Shown here: in pieces, positions 1 to 11,774 of the stretch | Layout of the letters: each line of letters starts with the position of its first letter | How positions within the stretch are numbered: the stretch's first letter is position 1 | Assembly: GCF_033807575.1 (NCBI RefSeq) | Contig: NC_084726.1 | Span: 6,944,001-7,008,000, forward strand | Direction of reading: 5' to 3' | Length of the DNA: 64,000 nt | Origin: Cydia pomonella | Taxonomy: Eukaryota > Arthropoda > Insecta > Lepidoptera > Tortricidae | Notes under the pieces: generated by a model | What the model saw: only the letters and a program-made list of their open reading frames with translations | What the model was told of the DNA's origin: nothing | Database searches by the model: none | Translations under genes and position numbers: made by a program

Positions 1-2596
1 TCGACGAAACGAACATTTATAAATGGACAAAACGCAAGTGGTCATTGATGTGCACGTAAAGCTGCCTGTGCATTAATGAATAGTTATAAGAACAAAGGAG
101 AAAAAAAGCAGTTGCTTAGCACTGAAATAATTAAGTATAAAAAAGCAATTAAAGACATAAGTCAGTACTTTCTTGGAGCTCATCAGGTGACATTTTCACT
201 TGGTGTTGGAGTTCCTAAAATAAGTTTTTAAATCATTATCAAATATCAAATATCAAACATTTATTCAGCAAATAGGCCACAGGGGCACTTTTACATGTCC
301 ATTTTTACAAACAATAAATTAAAAAAAAAAACAATTACAAATATCGAATCTATGAAATAATAAATAATTAAGTTACACAAGTCCTGAAAAGTTGATGATG
401 CCTGCCTAGGTTCAATTTATCTTCCATTTAAATTGTAGATGGATTTTGGCTACGTACAAATTTCCACTTAATATTTCATTGCTTAGGCAAAATCTGAAAA
501 TATTGAGTATTATAAGTTTGATGAAGATAATTCGTGGGGAGCTTACACCGATCATTTCCCTCGATAAAAGGGACGACAAATTGAAAAGTCGAGTTCGGCA
601 TAATCGAATATTCTCGATTCGCTCAATAGCCACCCACATCAAAGAATTTTTCAATCTAATTCAATAAATCGTTCGTAAATTACCAAACAAGCAGAATTGG
701 CACTCCGTCTTAACACGGAAACGTCATTTGGCCATTTTGTTTCGCGCGTTCGAAATTTGAATCTGTACTTTTTAAATTGTCTACGGTTTTTCTGTGTTGC
801 CAGCGTGGAGTGTGAGTGTTCCCGAACTTTGTGCTGAGTAAAGAAAATTGAATTTTGTAAATTTCAAAGGAGCCCTGTGCGGTAAAGCGTTACGATTCAA
901 TTTAGTTGAACCGTCCGAAAAGTAAATTTATTGCATTACTCGTGCATGAATTTGCATCGTTTTCCCTCTTTGATCTATTTTCTTGCCGATTGCTATTCGG
1001 CGGAATTTTCACTTTCGTAATACGCGGTTTTCTCATTTCCCGACATTGGATTTAGATGGTTGGTTGGGTTAGAAAGGTTTATTAGATAACTGGGTACGGG
1101 TTGCATTAAAGCAAAGGTTTGGCCTTGTAGGCAGTTACTAGAGTTACTTTCTGGTTCTGCCTACAGTACTGGTGATTTTGATCAAAACCTAAATCTAGAA
1201 TATCTATACTTAAGTTCCATTTCAGATAGTTATTTTTTTTCTTATTAGCTTTGCTTTTAGTGGTGTATCATTCTAATTAGCTTGCTTATTTTACGGTGTT
1301 TAGATTTACATGTAGGTAAGTAGGTATATGTATATTTACGGAGTAATTTTTTTCAGATATTACCTCATTGCTATCTTTAACTATAATTAAGACCTTTGTA
1401 TATTTTTAATAGCACCAGGATATAATCGCATAGGTATAGTTACGCTTAAGTACCTTAAACTTGCTACAATTAGAATAGTCTTTGAGCCTACGAGTATTTT
1501 GTCATTTCGAAAATGTGTATGAGATTCTTCGAATATAAACTCTAGACTGCCTTAGATTAACAAAGTTTCATAAAACAGACTGATAGACGGACGGATGAGC
1601 AAAAAATCTTGTTAAAAAACAAATTGTTTATGTATTTAAAACCTATGAGAATATTGATAATTCTTCTTGACATTTTCAATGACAAAGTGTGACAAAGTCA
1701 TCATTAATTAATTAATTTATTTATTTAATGTCGAATTTCTATGAAAATATAACCTTTATAATGACACTTTCGCACTTTGTTCTGTTAAAATCGCCTAAAT
1801 CAGTGCAAAGTTAGCTTAACAAAACAATTTAAGATACCAAATGTAAGACTAGCGGCCCGATTCAAACTTTCAAGTATATGTTAATTATAAACATACGTAA
1901 TAAAGTGACGTTTTTGTTTGAAGAATCCTATCCATATAGTATCTAGACCTAATATTTGATGTATTTTAAAATTCGAATCGGGTCTTAGGAAAATGAAACA
2001 ATTACACCGCTTTCCACTCAAAACCGCACGTAGGTATTTAACCACCGACACCGATACCCCGCAACTCGACATCAATCGAAAACTCATAACCGTCAGATGT
2101 ATTAGGAAAATGAATAATAAATCCGTACCACAGACAATAGCGGCATTAGGTGCACCATAGACAAGGAGTGATTACGAGGGGGTAACACAATCCGTACGTC
2201 AACTCTATTATTTATGGATTCTTTAACATGTAAGGACGTGGGGTGAGGGACATTTGGCGCTAGGAAGTGTTTCTTCTGCCTCAGAGGGCTCGAGAGGGCT
2301 TTGTACGCGAATTGTTTGCCCAGGTTTATTTTAAGATGTAATAGTTTATGCTTTTTTGAACACATGGTCTATCTATAGATAATGCATTATTTTTAACAAT
2401 TTAAACATAAAAGTAAATCCTAATTTCCCATTTTTAAAATGGGCAACACAGCGCATCGTAAGATATCCTGAAAAAGTCGACCATAAGTGGTAGCTCATAA
2501 TATAGTAGACAGTGGGTTTGTTTACCACCGTCGTGATACATTTTTCATGAAATAAGTGACATTAGTAGGTACTGAGGTAGTATTGGATTTCCTTGT
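1..2596. other. 3' flank of otd, no gene seen
   Basis: AT-rich non-coding DNA. Two pieces stand out. Around 241-320 a TTTATTCAGCAAATAGG-like stretch resembles the reversed 3' tail of a lepidopteran LINE. At 1852-1984 lies a MITE with inverted ends. The small open frames here have no recognisable domain and overlap one another on opposite strands, as expected by chance. Confidence 0.5.
1852..1984. mobile_element. MITE, GGCCCGATTC family, copy 1
   Basis: The left end reads CGGCCCGATTCAAACTTT and the right end ATTCGAATCGGGTC, an imperfect inverted repeat. The interior shares AAAGTGACGTTTTTGTTTGAAG with copies at 6419 and 25258. Non-autonomous: no transposase frame. Confidence 0.65.
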
Positions 2597-3043
2597 AATA
2601 GGGTTGTTTCCAATTTTTTGAAACGCTCGTATTACGTTCTATATTAACTAAAAGTTGCCCTAAAATTCAACTTTATACTGAAAACAGCTTTAAATATGTT
2701 AAATGAACAAAATATATTTTGACGGATGCTTTCGCTCCCAAAACGCTCTTTGAAAATTGTGTGACGTCACAGTTTACGGTTTGACACATAACTACATACA
2801 CACGTAGAAGATACGAGCTGTCAACCGACATTTGTCATTTGTTGTCTATCGCCTAACTGTCAACAGTGTCAATCCGAGAGTTGTGACGTCATCAAAATCT
2901 TCAAAGACGTTTCGAGTTTGGTCACGTGACGTATGCCAAAAGATAGTATATACATAAGTATTTTAACACGTTCTTATAATCCAAAAGAATTTATTGGGAT
3001 ACAATTCTGCCCTAAGATTTGTAGGTAGAAACAACCCTATTAT
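2597..3043. mobile_element. DNA element with AGGGTTGTTTC ends
   Basis: The left end TAATAGGGTTGTTTC and the right end GAAACAACCCTATTA form a 15-bp terminal inverted repeat about 450 bp apart. Nothing coding lies between them. Probably a non-autonomous DNA transposon; superfamily not determined. Confidence 0.6.
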
Positions 3044-3224
3044 GTTACTGAGTCTTAAGCACCAGGGAAAACATGCTTATAATATATATAGTAAACAGCC
3101 CTATAATGGAACAGGCACCAGTAATGGGATGGTATAGACAAATTCTGTAAAACAAGTATTTACCATCAGTTTTTAAATGCTGACAACATTTTACCGTAAA
3201 CAAGAGCCAAAGAGCTGCTTAAGT

Positions 3225-3345
3225 TTAATTTTTCATGGATATTTGTTAGTTTGAAAATAAATGGCGCCATACACCCCGTGACTGGAGCAAAAAACCATAG
3301 TTAAATACATAGAAAACATAGAGGACCAATTGGACATTCAACTTT
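3225..3345. repeat. dispersed repeat, intact copy
   Basis: Shares GATATTTGTTAGTTTGAAAA, then GACTGGAGCAAA, then ATAGAAAACATA with 9200-9650. Here the parts are contiguous; at 9200 they are separated by about 290 bp, so this copy shows the uninterrupted state. Confidence 0.55.
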
Positions 3346-4419
3346 TAAAGGAGGACAACAACAAATGTGAACATCTATAACTGTACCCTTTTCAAGCATG
3401 AGCATAAAGCGGTAGAAAGTTTACAAATGTCGGTGAAATATCAAAAATACTCCAAATTTTATCTTAAATGTCCCATGATTGTTACCGTTACCAATGTGAA
3501 CATAGATACAGTCGATGTCAAAGATATGTTTACATTTTTCGCCTATTACAAATGAACAAGGTTCAAAAGTGTAAACATAGCTTTGACAGTTAGTTTGTAC
3601 TTGAGAAATGGTATTAAACCGAATGATTTTCTACCTTAACATACTAAACACGCCGCTTGACATTATAATTATTACAGCAAGGCAGAAGATCAAAAACAAG
3701 TATTAGAACTATCCCTCAGAACAAACTCAAGATTCGCCATCTTTTGTTATAAAATGAAAATTAGATACATCATTATGAACTTACCTAGTACAAACTTCAA
3801 AATAAGAACTTATTCCCTAAGTCAAGTCTGCCAACTGCGAAACAGCAATTAAAACTTGGAACGAAGTACAAATTCAAGAGAAGCGTACAATACTAATTTA
3901 CGCTAAATAGGGATTACTTCGGGCTTTAATGAGCTGTCTGATTGGGTATTTCGACTATTAAATAATATTAGCGGTATACGTTTGCGAGTAATTATTTAAT
4001 GTTAGTTGAGTCACAACTAATAGGTACCTACTCTTAAGTATTATGTCGTTTTCCAATATCAGTGTTATAGTTAAAGAAAATTGTCGTTAACGTAGTGAAC
4101 GTAATTTCATTAAATGTTATGAACTTCGTGGTTGGTTAATGCGAATCGCGATGTATGGTTGTGTCACTGATATTAAGTTTGCCATTTTACGGAAAGAGAT
4201 GTTACAAATTATGTATATGAATAGGTATATAAGAGAATAAAAATTTCTGAAACCGAATATGAAACTATAGTCCGACAAACATAACTTGCCAGTCAGTAAG
4301 AACCAAGAAAATTATACTCATCCCTTTCTTTTGGGTGCCAGTACACACGTAGACACGTAAGACAAAGACAGTATGATTCTCTCTGTCTATGTTTGAAATG
4401 AGACAGTCCTGGGCCAAAC
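3346..4419. other. intergenic, nothing recognised
   Basis: AT-rich DNA without a convincing coding frame, RNA gene or repeat border. Confidence 0.4.
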
Positions 4420-4520
4420 TGGGACTTTTGGAGTTGCAGGCGTACATAGGCTACAGATACAGCTTACCATCAGGCGGGCCATATGCTTGTTTGCCACCGA
4501 CGAAGTATAAAAAAAAAACT
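4420..4520 (+). mobile_element. LINE 3' end with A tail
   Basis: Contains GAGTTGCAGGCGTACATAGG and CATCAGGCGGGCCATATGCT, then a run of A. It is the 3' untranslated tail of the non-LTR retrotransposon whose longer copy is at 59687-59960. A 5'-truncated insertion, as usual for LINEs. Confidence 0.75.
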
Positions 4521-4689
4521 ATATTCATCCTAAATTAAAGTTTCAAGTATTAATGATTCCGAATACTTTACAGACGCCAAGGTCAGAATATATTCAAGTT
4601 TGTGTAATTACATGTCTAAAACATCTACAGCAATGTTCCATAAAGGGTTCTACAAATGTTTCATCAAATGACATGTGATTTTATGTTAT

Positions 4690-4790
4690 TGTCAGTTAAG
4701 TAGGAAACACGAATTCAATCGATCGATCAAAAGCCGCAATGTATCACAAATGTCTTGCGATTATCGGCGACGTTTGTAGAGGTCATATAA
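4690..4790. repeat. dispersed repeat, ATCGATCGATCAAA family, copy 1
   Basis: GAATTCAATCGATCGATCAA, then GCGATTATCGGCGACGTTTG, recurs in the same order at 54826-54905. Borders unclear; no coding capacity. Confidence 0.55.
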
Positions 4791-5210
4791 CGGTATACCT
4801 AACCTAACTTTTAAAAACCGAACTCAAACAAAACTTCAATATCGAGCTCTCCACCGCTAATTAAAAACTAAAGGGCCATAGACAAGAATTTGGCGGGAAC
4901 CGCGCATCGAAATGTCAATAGCGGAACATTTGTTTGAGCTCTCGAGACCATGGAGTGGCCACATGCTGCCAGTTCATTTTGTGCAGTTGGCTTGCACTTT
5001 TTATTCTGTGGTCAGGTTTAATTAAATAACTGGACGAAAGTGTGCGTTTTGTGTTAGTTTGATATTATTTTCGAGGTAATTTTGAGTTTTTTTAAATGAT
5101 AAAACTAAAGCTGATGAAGATATTTAAGTTCCAGTTAATGCCTACTTTGACTAGCTAAGTAGGCGCCCTACCAATAGAGCGGTTAACTGCTCTATAATTA
5201 TAATATCAAT

Positions 5211-5303
5211 TTACAGTACATATGGCGCCACTTTACCGCACTAGTGCGATAGTTAGCTCATTACGTAACTATGTTGAAAATGTGATGGGTCATATGTACT
5301 GCA
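5211..5303. mobile_element. short MITE with ACAGTACATATG ends, copy 1
   Basis: Inverted ends ACAGTACATATG and CATATGTACTG enclose CTTTACCGCACTAGTGCGAT. A second copy is at 52586-52685. Confidence 0.6.
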
Positions 5304-5399
5304 AAACGTTGTACGATACATGTGCGAATAGGTAATTTACAACTCGTGTCGATTTAAAATACTCCCTGCGGTCGTGTTTTAATTTATCGCCACTCGTTT

Positions 5400-5790
5400 A
5401 AATTTTCCTATTTTTACAAGCTTTTATTTAGTTTCACCTGTCCCGTTGTCTGTAATCAAATCTTGCAAGTAAAATTTGATCCACTTCCCGGTTTCCGATT
5501 GAGCTGAAATTTTGCATGCATGTATAATCGGGTGACAATGCAATAAACAATGCAATATTATTGCATTGTCACCCGATTACAATGCAACGTAACATAAGGT
5601 AACATATTGTAAGTTGATACTAACAAATATGGACTGTATTAATTGTCTCAGAATAAATAATTTTTATTTTTATTTTTTTATTTTCTTTATTATCGTGGCA
5701 TTGACCTGATCTGATGATCGAGACAGGAGGTGGGCATAGGAGCTCTGTGATAAAACAACGCAACCTAATTGTGTTTGGGGTTTTTAGAAT
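5400..5790. repeat. dispersed element, CACTTCCCGGTTTCCGAT family, interrupted copy
   Basis: Shares blocks TTTTTACAAGCTTTTATTTA, CCACTTCCCGGTTTCCGATT, GAGACAGGAGGTGGGCATAG and CTCTGTGATAAAACAACG with an inverted copy at 35700-35950. In this copy about 150 extra bases, including a hairpin at 5523-5580 with GGGTGACAATGCAATA arms, split the element. Confidence 0.65.
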
Positions 5791-5902
5791 TGGCTCGATG
5801 AGTATTAGTTACCTGTGGAAAGAAAAGTACAGTCAGCGATAAAAACTTGTACCAAAAATTAATTTTATGCCAAAAACTTATATTTCACACTTGTATTGTA
5901 AT

Positions 5903-6032
5903 GTACGGTCGAGGAAATTGATTCTTTAGCAGTTCATGGTTCACTTTACATTGGACAGTTCTTAGCATAAGTATGTGCAACCAAATTTACTTGAACCGCA
6001 AATTGCTAAAGAATCAATTTCCTCGACCGTAC
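5903..6032. mobile_element. palindromic MITE, 130 bp
   Basis: Left arm GTACGGTCGAGGAAATTGAT and its reverse complement at the right end (ATCAATTTCCTCGACCGTAC) form a nearly perfect hairpin of about 28 bp per arm. No coding frame. Confidence 0.75.
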
Positions 6033-6289
6033 TATTTATTATTTATAATCAATTTAACTGCCAGGTGGTCAATTTTCAGGTTTTGGTCAGTAATATACAC
6101 AAACTTATTTCCACAATGTTAAGGGCGTGTACATATTTCTGGTAAATGTTTGGTAAGCTCATAGAGAAGGTAAGCTCATCAGAATTTTGAAATTATTGTG
6201 TTTAATCGGTTTTCAAGTTCAGATTCATTTATTTTCTAGAGTGCCTAGTGCATCTAAGTTGCTTTGATGGCTATAATAACAGGTTAACA

Positions 6290-6418
6290 ACAAAATTACA
6301 GGTTTTGGAAGATTTGGCAACGCGCATGAGATACCCCTGTAGTTGTACGTGTCTATAGGCTACTGAAAGTAAGTACTTTCAATTAGACGGGCTATTTGCT
6401 TGTTAGTCACCGTCCTAC
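6290..6418 (+). mobile_element. degenerate LINE 3' end
   Basis: Carries TTTGGCAACGCGCATGAGAT, TCTATAGGCTAC and GACGGGCTATTTGCTTGTTA, diverged from the tail seen at 4420 and 59830. The older of the copies, by its mismatches. Confidence 0.6.
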
Positions 6419-6549
6419 GGCCCGATTCGAACTTTAAGATACGTCAACTATTAGGTCTCTAGATACGATATGGATCAGATATGTTAGTGTCAAAAGTGAC
6501 GTTTTTGTTTGAAGAAACGTCTAGCTAGACCTAATATGTGACATTATCT

Positions 6550-6670
6550 ATGAAAAGGGATCTTATTGTCGATGGCGCTTAAGCCGCACCTCGTAGCGCG
6601 GTGTTGTTTATAATACGGGAGCATCGTTGATAATGGCGTAAGCGCCACCGACAATAAGATCCCTTTTCAT
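6550..6670. mobile_element. palindromic MITE, 121 bp
   Basis: ATGAAAAGGGATCTTATTGT at the left end and ACAATAAGATCCCTTTTCAT at the right end are exact reverse complements; pairing continues inward with GGCGCTTA. Inserted in the MITE that spans 6419-7138. Confidence 0.8.
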
Positions 6671-6702
6671 TAAATAAATTACATGGATTTCCGTAGTTAA
6701 GA

Positions 6703-6977
6703 ATAAATAAATAAATAAATAAATACATATTATAGGACATTATTACACAAATTGACTAAGTCCCACAGTAAGCTCAATAAGGCTTGTGTTGAGGGTACTT
6801 AGACAACGATATATATATAATATATAAATATTTATAAATACTTAAATACATAGAAAACACCCATGACTCAGGAACAAATATCCATGCTCATCATACGAAT
6901 AAATGCCCTTACCAGGATTTGAACCCGGGACCATCAGCTTCGTAGGCAGGGTCACTACCCACTAGGCCAGACCGGTC
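6703..6977 (-). mobile_element. tRNA-derived SINE, near full length
   Basis: Read on the minus strand, it starts GACCGGTCTGGCCTAGTGGG (A-box region) and has the B box GGTTCAAATCC, as in a RNA polymerase III promoter of tRNA origin. It ends in a TTTA repeat (6703-6724). The body GAGTCATGGGTGTTTTCTAT recurs at 27370, 29818 and 56962. Not a functional tRNA: the head does not fold into a full cloverleaf and the unit is dispersed. Confidence 0.85.
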
Positions 6978-6981
6978 GTCC

Positions 6982-7077
6982 AAGAAGAAAGACCTAGAGA
7001 ATAAGAATATTGACCCAACGACGACCCGGAACAGATATAACTGGAGAAAATTGATTAGGAGAGCCGACCCCAAATAA
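6982..7077 (+). pseudogene. LINE reverse transcriptase C-terminal remnant
   Basis: A 31-residue frame ending in TAA reads DPTTTRNRYNWRKLIRRADP near its end, a motif of RTE-like LINE ORF C-termini, and is followed by the usual GGGATAAGGCCAGAAGAAGA tail. Only the extreme 3' end was inserted; no catalytic domain. Confidence 0.7.
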
Positions 7078-7237
7078 AAATGGGATAAGGCCAGAAGAAG
7101 AAGTAGATTTGACGTATATTAAAGTTCGAATCGGACCGGCAGTATAAAATAATACCAGTTCGTTGAAGACATTACCACTTTTCATTAAGAGCATTGTAGG
7201 TATGTATAAAATTTAGAGTATCTTTAACTATGTTACC

Positions 7238-7330
7238 TGCCTGTCCCGTTCCAACGAGTGTGTAAGCGCGAAAGTGACGGACATATACTGACAAGTGATA
7301 AAAATGGAACCATACTGCCACCGCAGGATC
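7238..7330. mobile_element. partial MITE, GATAAAAATG family
   Basis: TAAGCGCGAAAGTGACGGAC and AGTGATAAAAATGG match the right half of the family described at 16980. The left end is missing or diverged. Confidence 0.5.
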
Positions 7331-7877
7331 CATAAGAGCAAGTCATGTGGAAACTAAATTACTCGAAAGATTTCTAGAAAGCTCGGCACTTCAATTGCCA
7401 AACGTAACATCTATACAACCTTAAAGAAAGCCACAAGAATATTAATATCAAATCATATTTTGTAACAAAGGCGAGGTGTACGGAACACCCAAAAGTCAGG
7501 GCGGCAATATCGCTTGAAATTCAGCGCCGCCATACGCCATACGGACATATAACGTGATATAGTACATAATGTATAGAATCGAGATGTATATATGGGGGCT
7601 ATTCTGAAACTGTTTTGAAGACGTAGACGGAGGGATACTTATTACTTCAGACTATCGATTACTAACGAGTTTTGTTTCATGTTAGAACAGCTGTTTTGTA
7701 ATAAAGTATAAACTTTAGAGTTAAAATGGCGGTTTTTATTAGTGACCACGTGTGTGATGCTGGTGTTTTTGGGTTTAAATTTGAGTAAGGGTATATGGTA
7801 TACTTATTGGATGAGCAGTATTTTTATGTACATGATTTATGACTGAATTGCAAAAAAATTGTACATAGTTAAGGACC

Positions 7878-8024
7878 TGTAATTAGTCTAAAGTTAATTG
7901 ATTCCATTGTGTTACGCCAATTAAGCCATTTCATAAATCATACACATTAAGTACAATAAATACAATAAAATTTACTTAGTTAATTTTCGTAACACAATTG
8001 AATCAATTAACTTAGGCCTAACCA
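7878..8024. mobile_element. palindromic MITE
   Basis: TTAGTCTAAAGTTAATTGAT and, inverted, ATCAATTAACTTAGGCCTAA, followed inward by CCATTGTGTTACG and CGTAACACAATTG, pair as a long hairpin with an AT-rich loop. Confidence 0.65.
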
Positions 8025-8424
8025 GGTTACTTTTTATATCACGTCGGTTTCAAATGCCACCTGCAACTGTAGATATGTTACATACGCGTTACTGACCCTC
8101 ACTTTTCGACGAGTGATTTGTGTTACATTTTACTATATGTATAATATGTATTAATTTATTAACGAGGTTGTCTTATCAGATATCTATTAAGTTTTTCAGA
8201 TCTGACATTTGGAGCAACAGGAATTTTTGTATATTTTGATATATGCTACGCATCGGTAGGCGTAGCACGTCACTTTGACGTTAGAAATATCGTAAATAGA
8301 TCTTATTGAGATCACAGCAGACTCAAAATAAACGTCAATTTTGACATATCGTTTAGTTATCGATCTTTTCAATCTCTTTCCAAGATCTTAAGCATCTCTT
8401 AATCATTTTTCGAATCGGGCCCTA

Positions 8425-9199
8425 AGGATTTCTCCTAAAAGCAATGTTGATAAATAAAGTTATTTTTTTTATAATTACTTTGTTTAATTGTTTGCACCTT
8501 GCATCTAAGATCGTAATTCTTAAACAATAATAATATAATTACAAACCCTATTCTGAAAATATTACAATAATACCACCGAAAAGTTGCAGAATAGATCTTT
8601 AGTACAGCAGCCGGAGGGGCGTGCGGTGTGCGGGAAGGAGATAAGCGGCTTATAGACCGGGACGGAGCCATACGTGCGTTCAGCGAGTGCGAGCGGGACG
8701 CTCAGAGTTTACTATATACAGCTGCTAACTTTACTGCGTACCGTAACGTTGGTAGTATTGACGCAAAATGGCTTATGATGTTCAGCGAGTGCTTGGATTT
8801 TGAGTTTTATTTAGTTAGCGTTAAGGTTGAAATAATCTTGTAGTTGTTTAGGCGGGTACGCGGATAGTGTTGCTAGAATAAAATAAAAATACATTTTCCA
8901 GGGAATATCTACGGTACAAGTAAAGTTTGCGTCCGCTATAGCTATGTAGAGCACAATTTACCGTGGCGTCTAAACAGCTAATTTTAAAAGAACTGGCTGG
9001 AGACAAATTTGAAGATTTCTTTTTTAAAAATGGCGATGGTTTGTGTTTTTGCGTTTAATCGTAGTTTGTGAAGTTAAAAAAGTACTAAACTTATCGTTCA
9101 TCGGTATTTATTTTTTTGTAATATATTTTTTAGCTACGTTTCATATAATAATTAACGCTCCGTAGCGTAACGTAGTCATCTCTCTCTATCAATTTACCA
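8425..9199. other. intergenic, one GC-richer patch
   Basis: At 8600-8720 base composition rises and GTTCAGCGAGTGC is repeated (8679 and 8780). The 71-codon frame here has no recognisable motif, so no gene is called. Confidence 0.35.
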
Positions 9200-9650
9200 T
9201 AAACAACAATTTTTCATTGATATTTGTTAGTTTGAAAATTAATAGCGCCATACATCATACAACCCATGACTGGAGCAAAGTTCAAAGTTTTTTATTTGCT
9301 AGAATCATGGCCAGGTACTTTTGTACATTGTACAATGTGATGGACTTAAAATAACATGGATCAAAACAATTTACTATTTTAAGTGGCATGCAAATTAAAA
9401 TATAGAATTTGAAATTAATTCAATTAAAATAAAATTAATATCATTACAACCAAAATAAAATAAAATCACAATCATAAAGAATATACAAATTTACAATGTC
9501 TTTGTCTAACCTAGGTATATCAATTATTTAAAAAAAACATATAATTTATAAAAACATTTATCAATGATTATCAATATTTGTTAATAATATTGAAACCAAA
9601 TGTAGCAGCTTTAATTAAATATATAGAAAACATAAAATACGAATTCAACT
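9200..9650. repeat. dispersed repeat, copy interrupted by insertion
   Basis: Same element as 3225-3345, but GACTGGAGCAAA and ATAGAAAACATA are about 330 bp apart. The extra DNA (from about 9280, TTTTTTATTTGCTAGAATCA, AT-rich) is an unassigned insertion. Confidence 0.5.
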
Positions 9651-10249
9651 TTTCCAAATTCTTATGCCCCAGGATTGGTCCCGTTAACATACACTATAGG
9701 TACCATTGATTAATAAATTCAACACTTAGGCACAGATTATATAATAGTTCTTACAAAACTTCGGGCGATTTCTCTAGCTTTGTCCCATTGTCCTACGACA
9801 TGTAACTTCTTTAGGACGATCACCTAAACCTAAAGAAGGATCTACATACACTCTTAGAATAATCACAGCTCTATTTGAGTTACATCCATTGGTCTGGATT
9901 GCGGGTTATCTGGGTAATAGGTATTTTCCGTAAATTCACCATCAAAAACAATAATTATGAAATTGAATCCCTCCCGGAGATCGATTTACGGGTACTTACA
10001 CAATTTTCAGTCTGTCTAAGTTAACTTTGCAACGACTTGAACAAGGAAATGCCATTATAAACTTCATATTTTCATGGAAATTTGACATGCAGAGTTAGCT
10101 TGGTCGGATTCTACTACTTTTAGCAGCCGTAAGTGAAAAACTTATTTCATTATAATAGGTTTAAGAGTTCTCCGCAAGTCCGCATGTCGTTAAATATTAG
10201 GTTGTTCCTGCTCAAAATAATGAGAAGGTATTACACACTATTGTGAACA

Positions 10250-10287
10250 CACAATATTGTGTATAAACAGTCAAATTATTCCGAATC
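10250..10287 (+). repeat. 38-bp direct repeat, outer copy
   Basis: CACAATATTGTGTATAAACA and the next 18 bases are repeated exactly at 12883-12920 in the spacer of the inverted duplication. The copy is immediately adjacent to the left arm. Confidence 0.95.
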
Positions 10288-10344
10288 TATATAGTCCTCC
10301 TCATCGTTTTCGATGACGGCGACCCTAAAAAAACATTATGGACG

Positions 10345-10848
10345 TTGTCTAGCATGAGCCCTAATGTGGCTGGCCAGGCCGAACTTGCTCTTAAGTACTC
10401 TATTGCACACATACTAATAAAGTTGACCAGCTGCGTTGAACGTGTACACGTAGGAGGGCTTAGGTCTCTCTTTCCGTAACTGGCGTTTTATGTCTAGGCT
10501 AGTGAGGCGGTTATCTTCGAATGTTTAGACACCGTTATGGATGGTAGAACGCAAAGAAGACCTCCTTCCAGCAAGCTCCTCCCAACGCTCAGGGTCGATG
10601 GCGCAAGCGCTCAGATGCCGCTTGAGTACGTCCTTGTAGCGCAGGTGCTGACCACCGTGCTTCCGCATACCCACCGCCAACTCAGAGTAGACCACAGCTT
10701 TAGGCAAGCGGTGGTCATCCATTCGAAGGACATGACGAGCGTGCGTAATACTAGGAGTAATATCAGTATTGGCAAGTACTAGGTAGGTACTTACGAAGTG
10801 CGAAGTGGCGCAAATATAAACTATCATGGGACGATCTTCATGCAATTT
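10345..10848 (-). pseudogene. LINE 3' end remnant, left-arm copy
   Basis: Mirror copy of 14970-15476; see that entry for the protein motifs. Degenerate, with frame breaks between the reverse transcriptase tail and the zinc-finger-like end. Confidence 0.75.
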
Positions 10849-10985
10849 GACAGTTATCCACTGTCAGATAATTAATATGCCACATTCCCGCCAGGGGCCA
10901 TTTCTCGAAGTGCATTAGTCTAATATTATTAGTGCGTTACCATGGTAACTCATACCATTTGACAGTTCGTGTAGTATATAATGAT

Positions 10986-11774
10986 CAGGGGTCGGACAAA
11001 AAGTGCGGATGACGTAAAAATGACGTACTTAATCTTGCACACAGAATGATGTTTGAGTTTGTATTTAAACTTCCGTGTGACATGTAGTAACAAAGTAGTA
11101 TTAATGAAGTAACAAAATAATCGTAAATAAATCCATGGAATTAATAATACAGGTGGTAGGGTGATGTAGTGAATAAAATAAATTTCACGAAACTTGTTAC
11201 CATAAGGTATAATTATTTGAAATTAGTTAGAACAAGTCTGTGGGATCCTCAGATAAATAGGTTTAATAGTCAAAAGTGGGAACAGTAGGTAAAATTAGCA
11301 GTATACGTGTTTGTCACGTACCTCCAAAAACGGAAAATTGCCACAATATTCGAGTAAAGATGACATTTTAGAGCGTTTTCTTATATATTAGTAAATATAA
11401 ATTTTAGCTAAATATAATCGTGAGGATACAATAGCTAAACAATAACGAAGTCAATTTATTGTTCAGTCAGCGTCAAATACTTCGTAGCAGTCAAAGTAGC
11501 CAAATAGTTCGGTACACCATATATTTAGTATGGTGTACCGAACTATTTGGCCACTTTGACTGCTACGAAGTATTTGACGCTGACTGTTCATCTGATTGAC
11601 AATGTATCAGTCAAAAACGTACTTACTCATTTCAAGTGGCGATATCGTTTAATAAAGAGGTTAATAAAGAGATTGATAAATGATACGTGATAATTGTTTA
11701 TGAAAATCAAAAATACTATTTGAAATCATCCTATAAGTGGTTTGACGTCATTCGCACTTTTTGTCCGACCCCTG
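10986..11774. mobile_element. non-autonomous hAT element (789 bp)
   Basis: Terminal inverted repeats begin CAGGGGTCGGACAAAAAGTG and end CACTTTTTGTCCGACCCCTG. The element is flanked by a perfect 8-bp duplication ATAATGAT (10978-10985 and 11775-11782), diagnostic of hAT insertion. No transposase frame. It contains a 123-bp hairpin MITE. Confidence 0.9.
11464..11586. mobile_element. 123-bp hairpin MITE inside the hAT element
   Basis: CAGTCAGCGTCAAATACTTC at the left end and GAAGTATTTGACGCTGACTG at the right end; arms of about 58 bp pair almost perfectly, with one A/G mismatch pair near the middle. The ACAGTCAGC start is shared with the element at 52688. Confidence 0.85.

Larger units (their letters stand above)
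6419..7138. mobile_element. MITE, GGCCCGATTC family, copy 2, split by later insertions
   Basis: The left end CGGCCCGATTCGAACTTTAA is at 6419 and the matching right end TTAAAGTTCGAATCGGACCG at about 7117-7138. The element is normally about 150-170 bp. The 550 extra bases are a palindromic MITE (6550-6670), a SINE (6703-6977) and a LINE tail (6982-7105). Confidence 0.65.

Noticed and set aside
6703..6977. tRNA genes suggested by A- and B-box sequences (also 27529, 28092, 29818, 57200, 16600)
   Set aside because: All are heads of dispersed SINEs with long non-tRNA bodies and tails; none folds as a complete tRNA.
8628..8843. 71-codon plus-strand frame in a GC-richer patch
   Set aside because: No motif and no acceptor or donor that fits; probably a repeat remnant.
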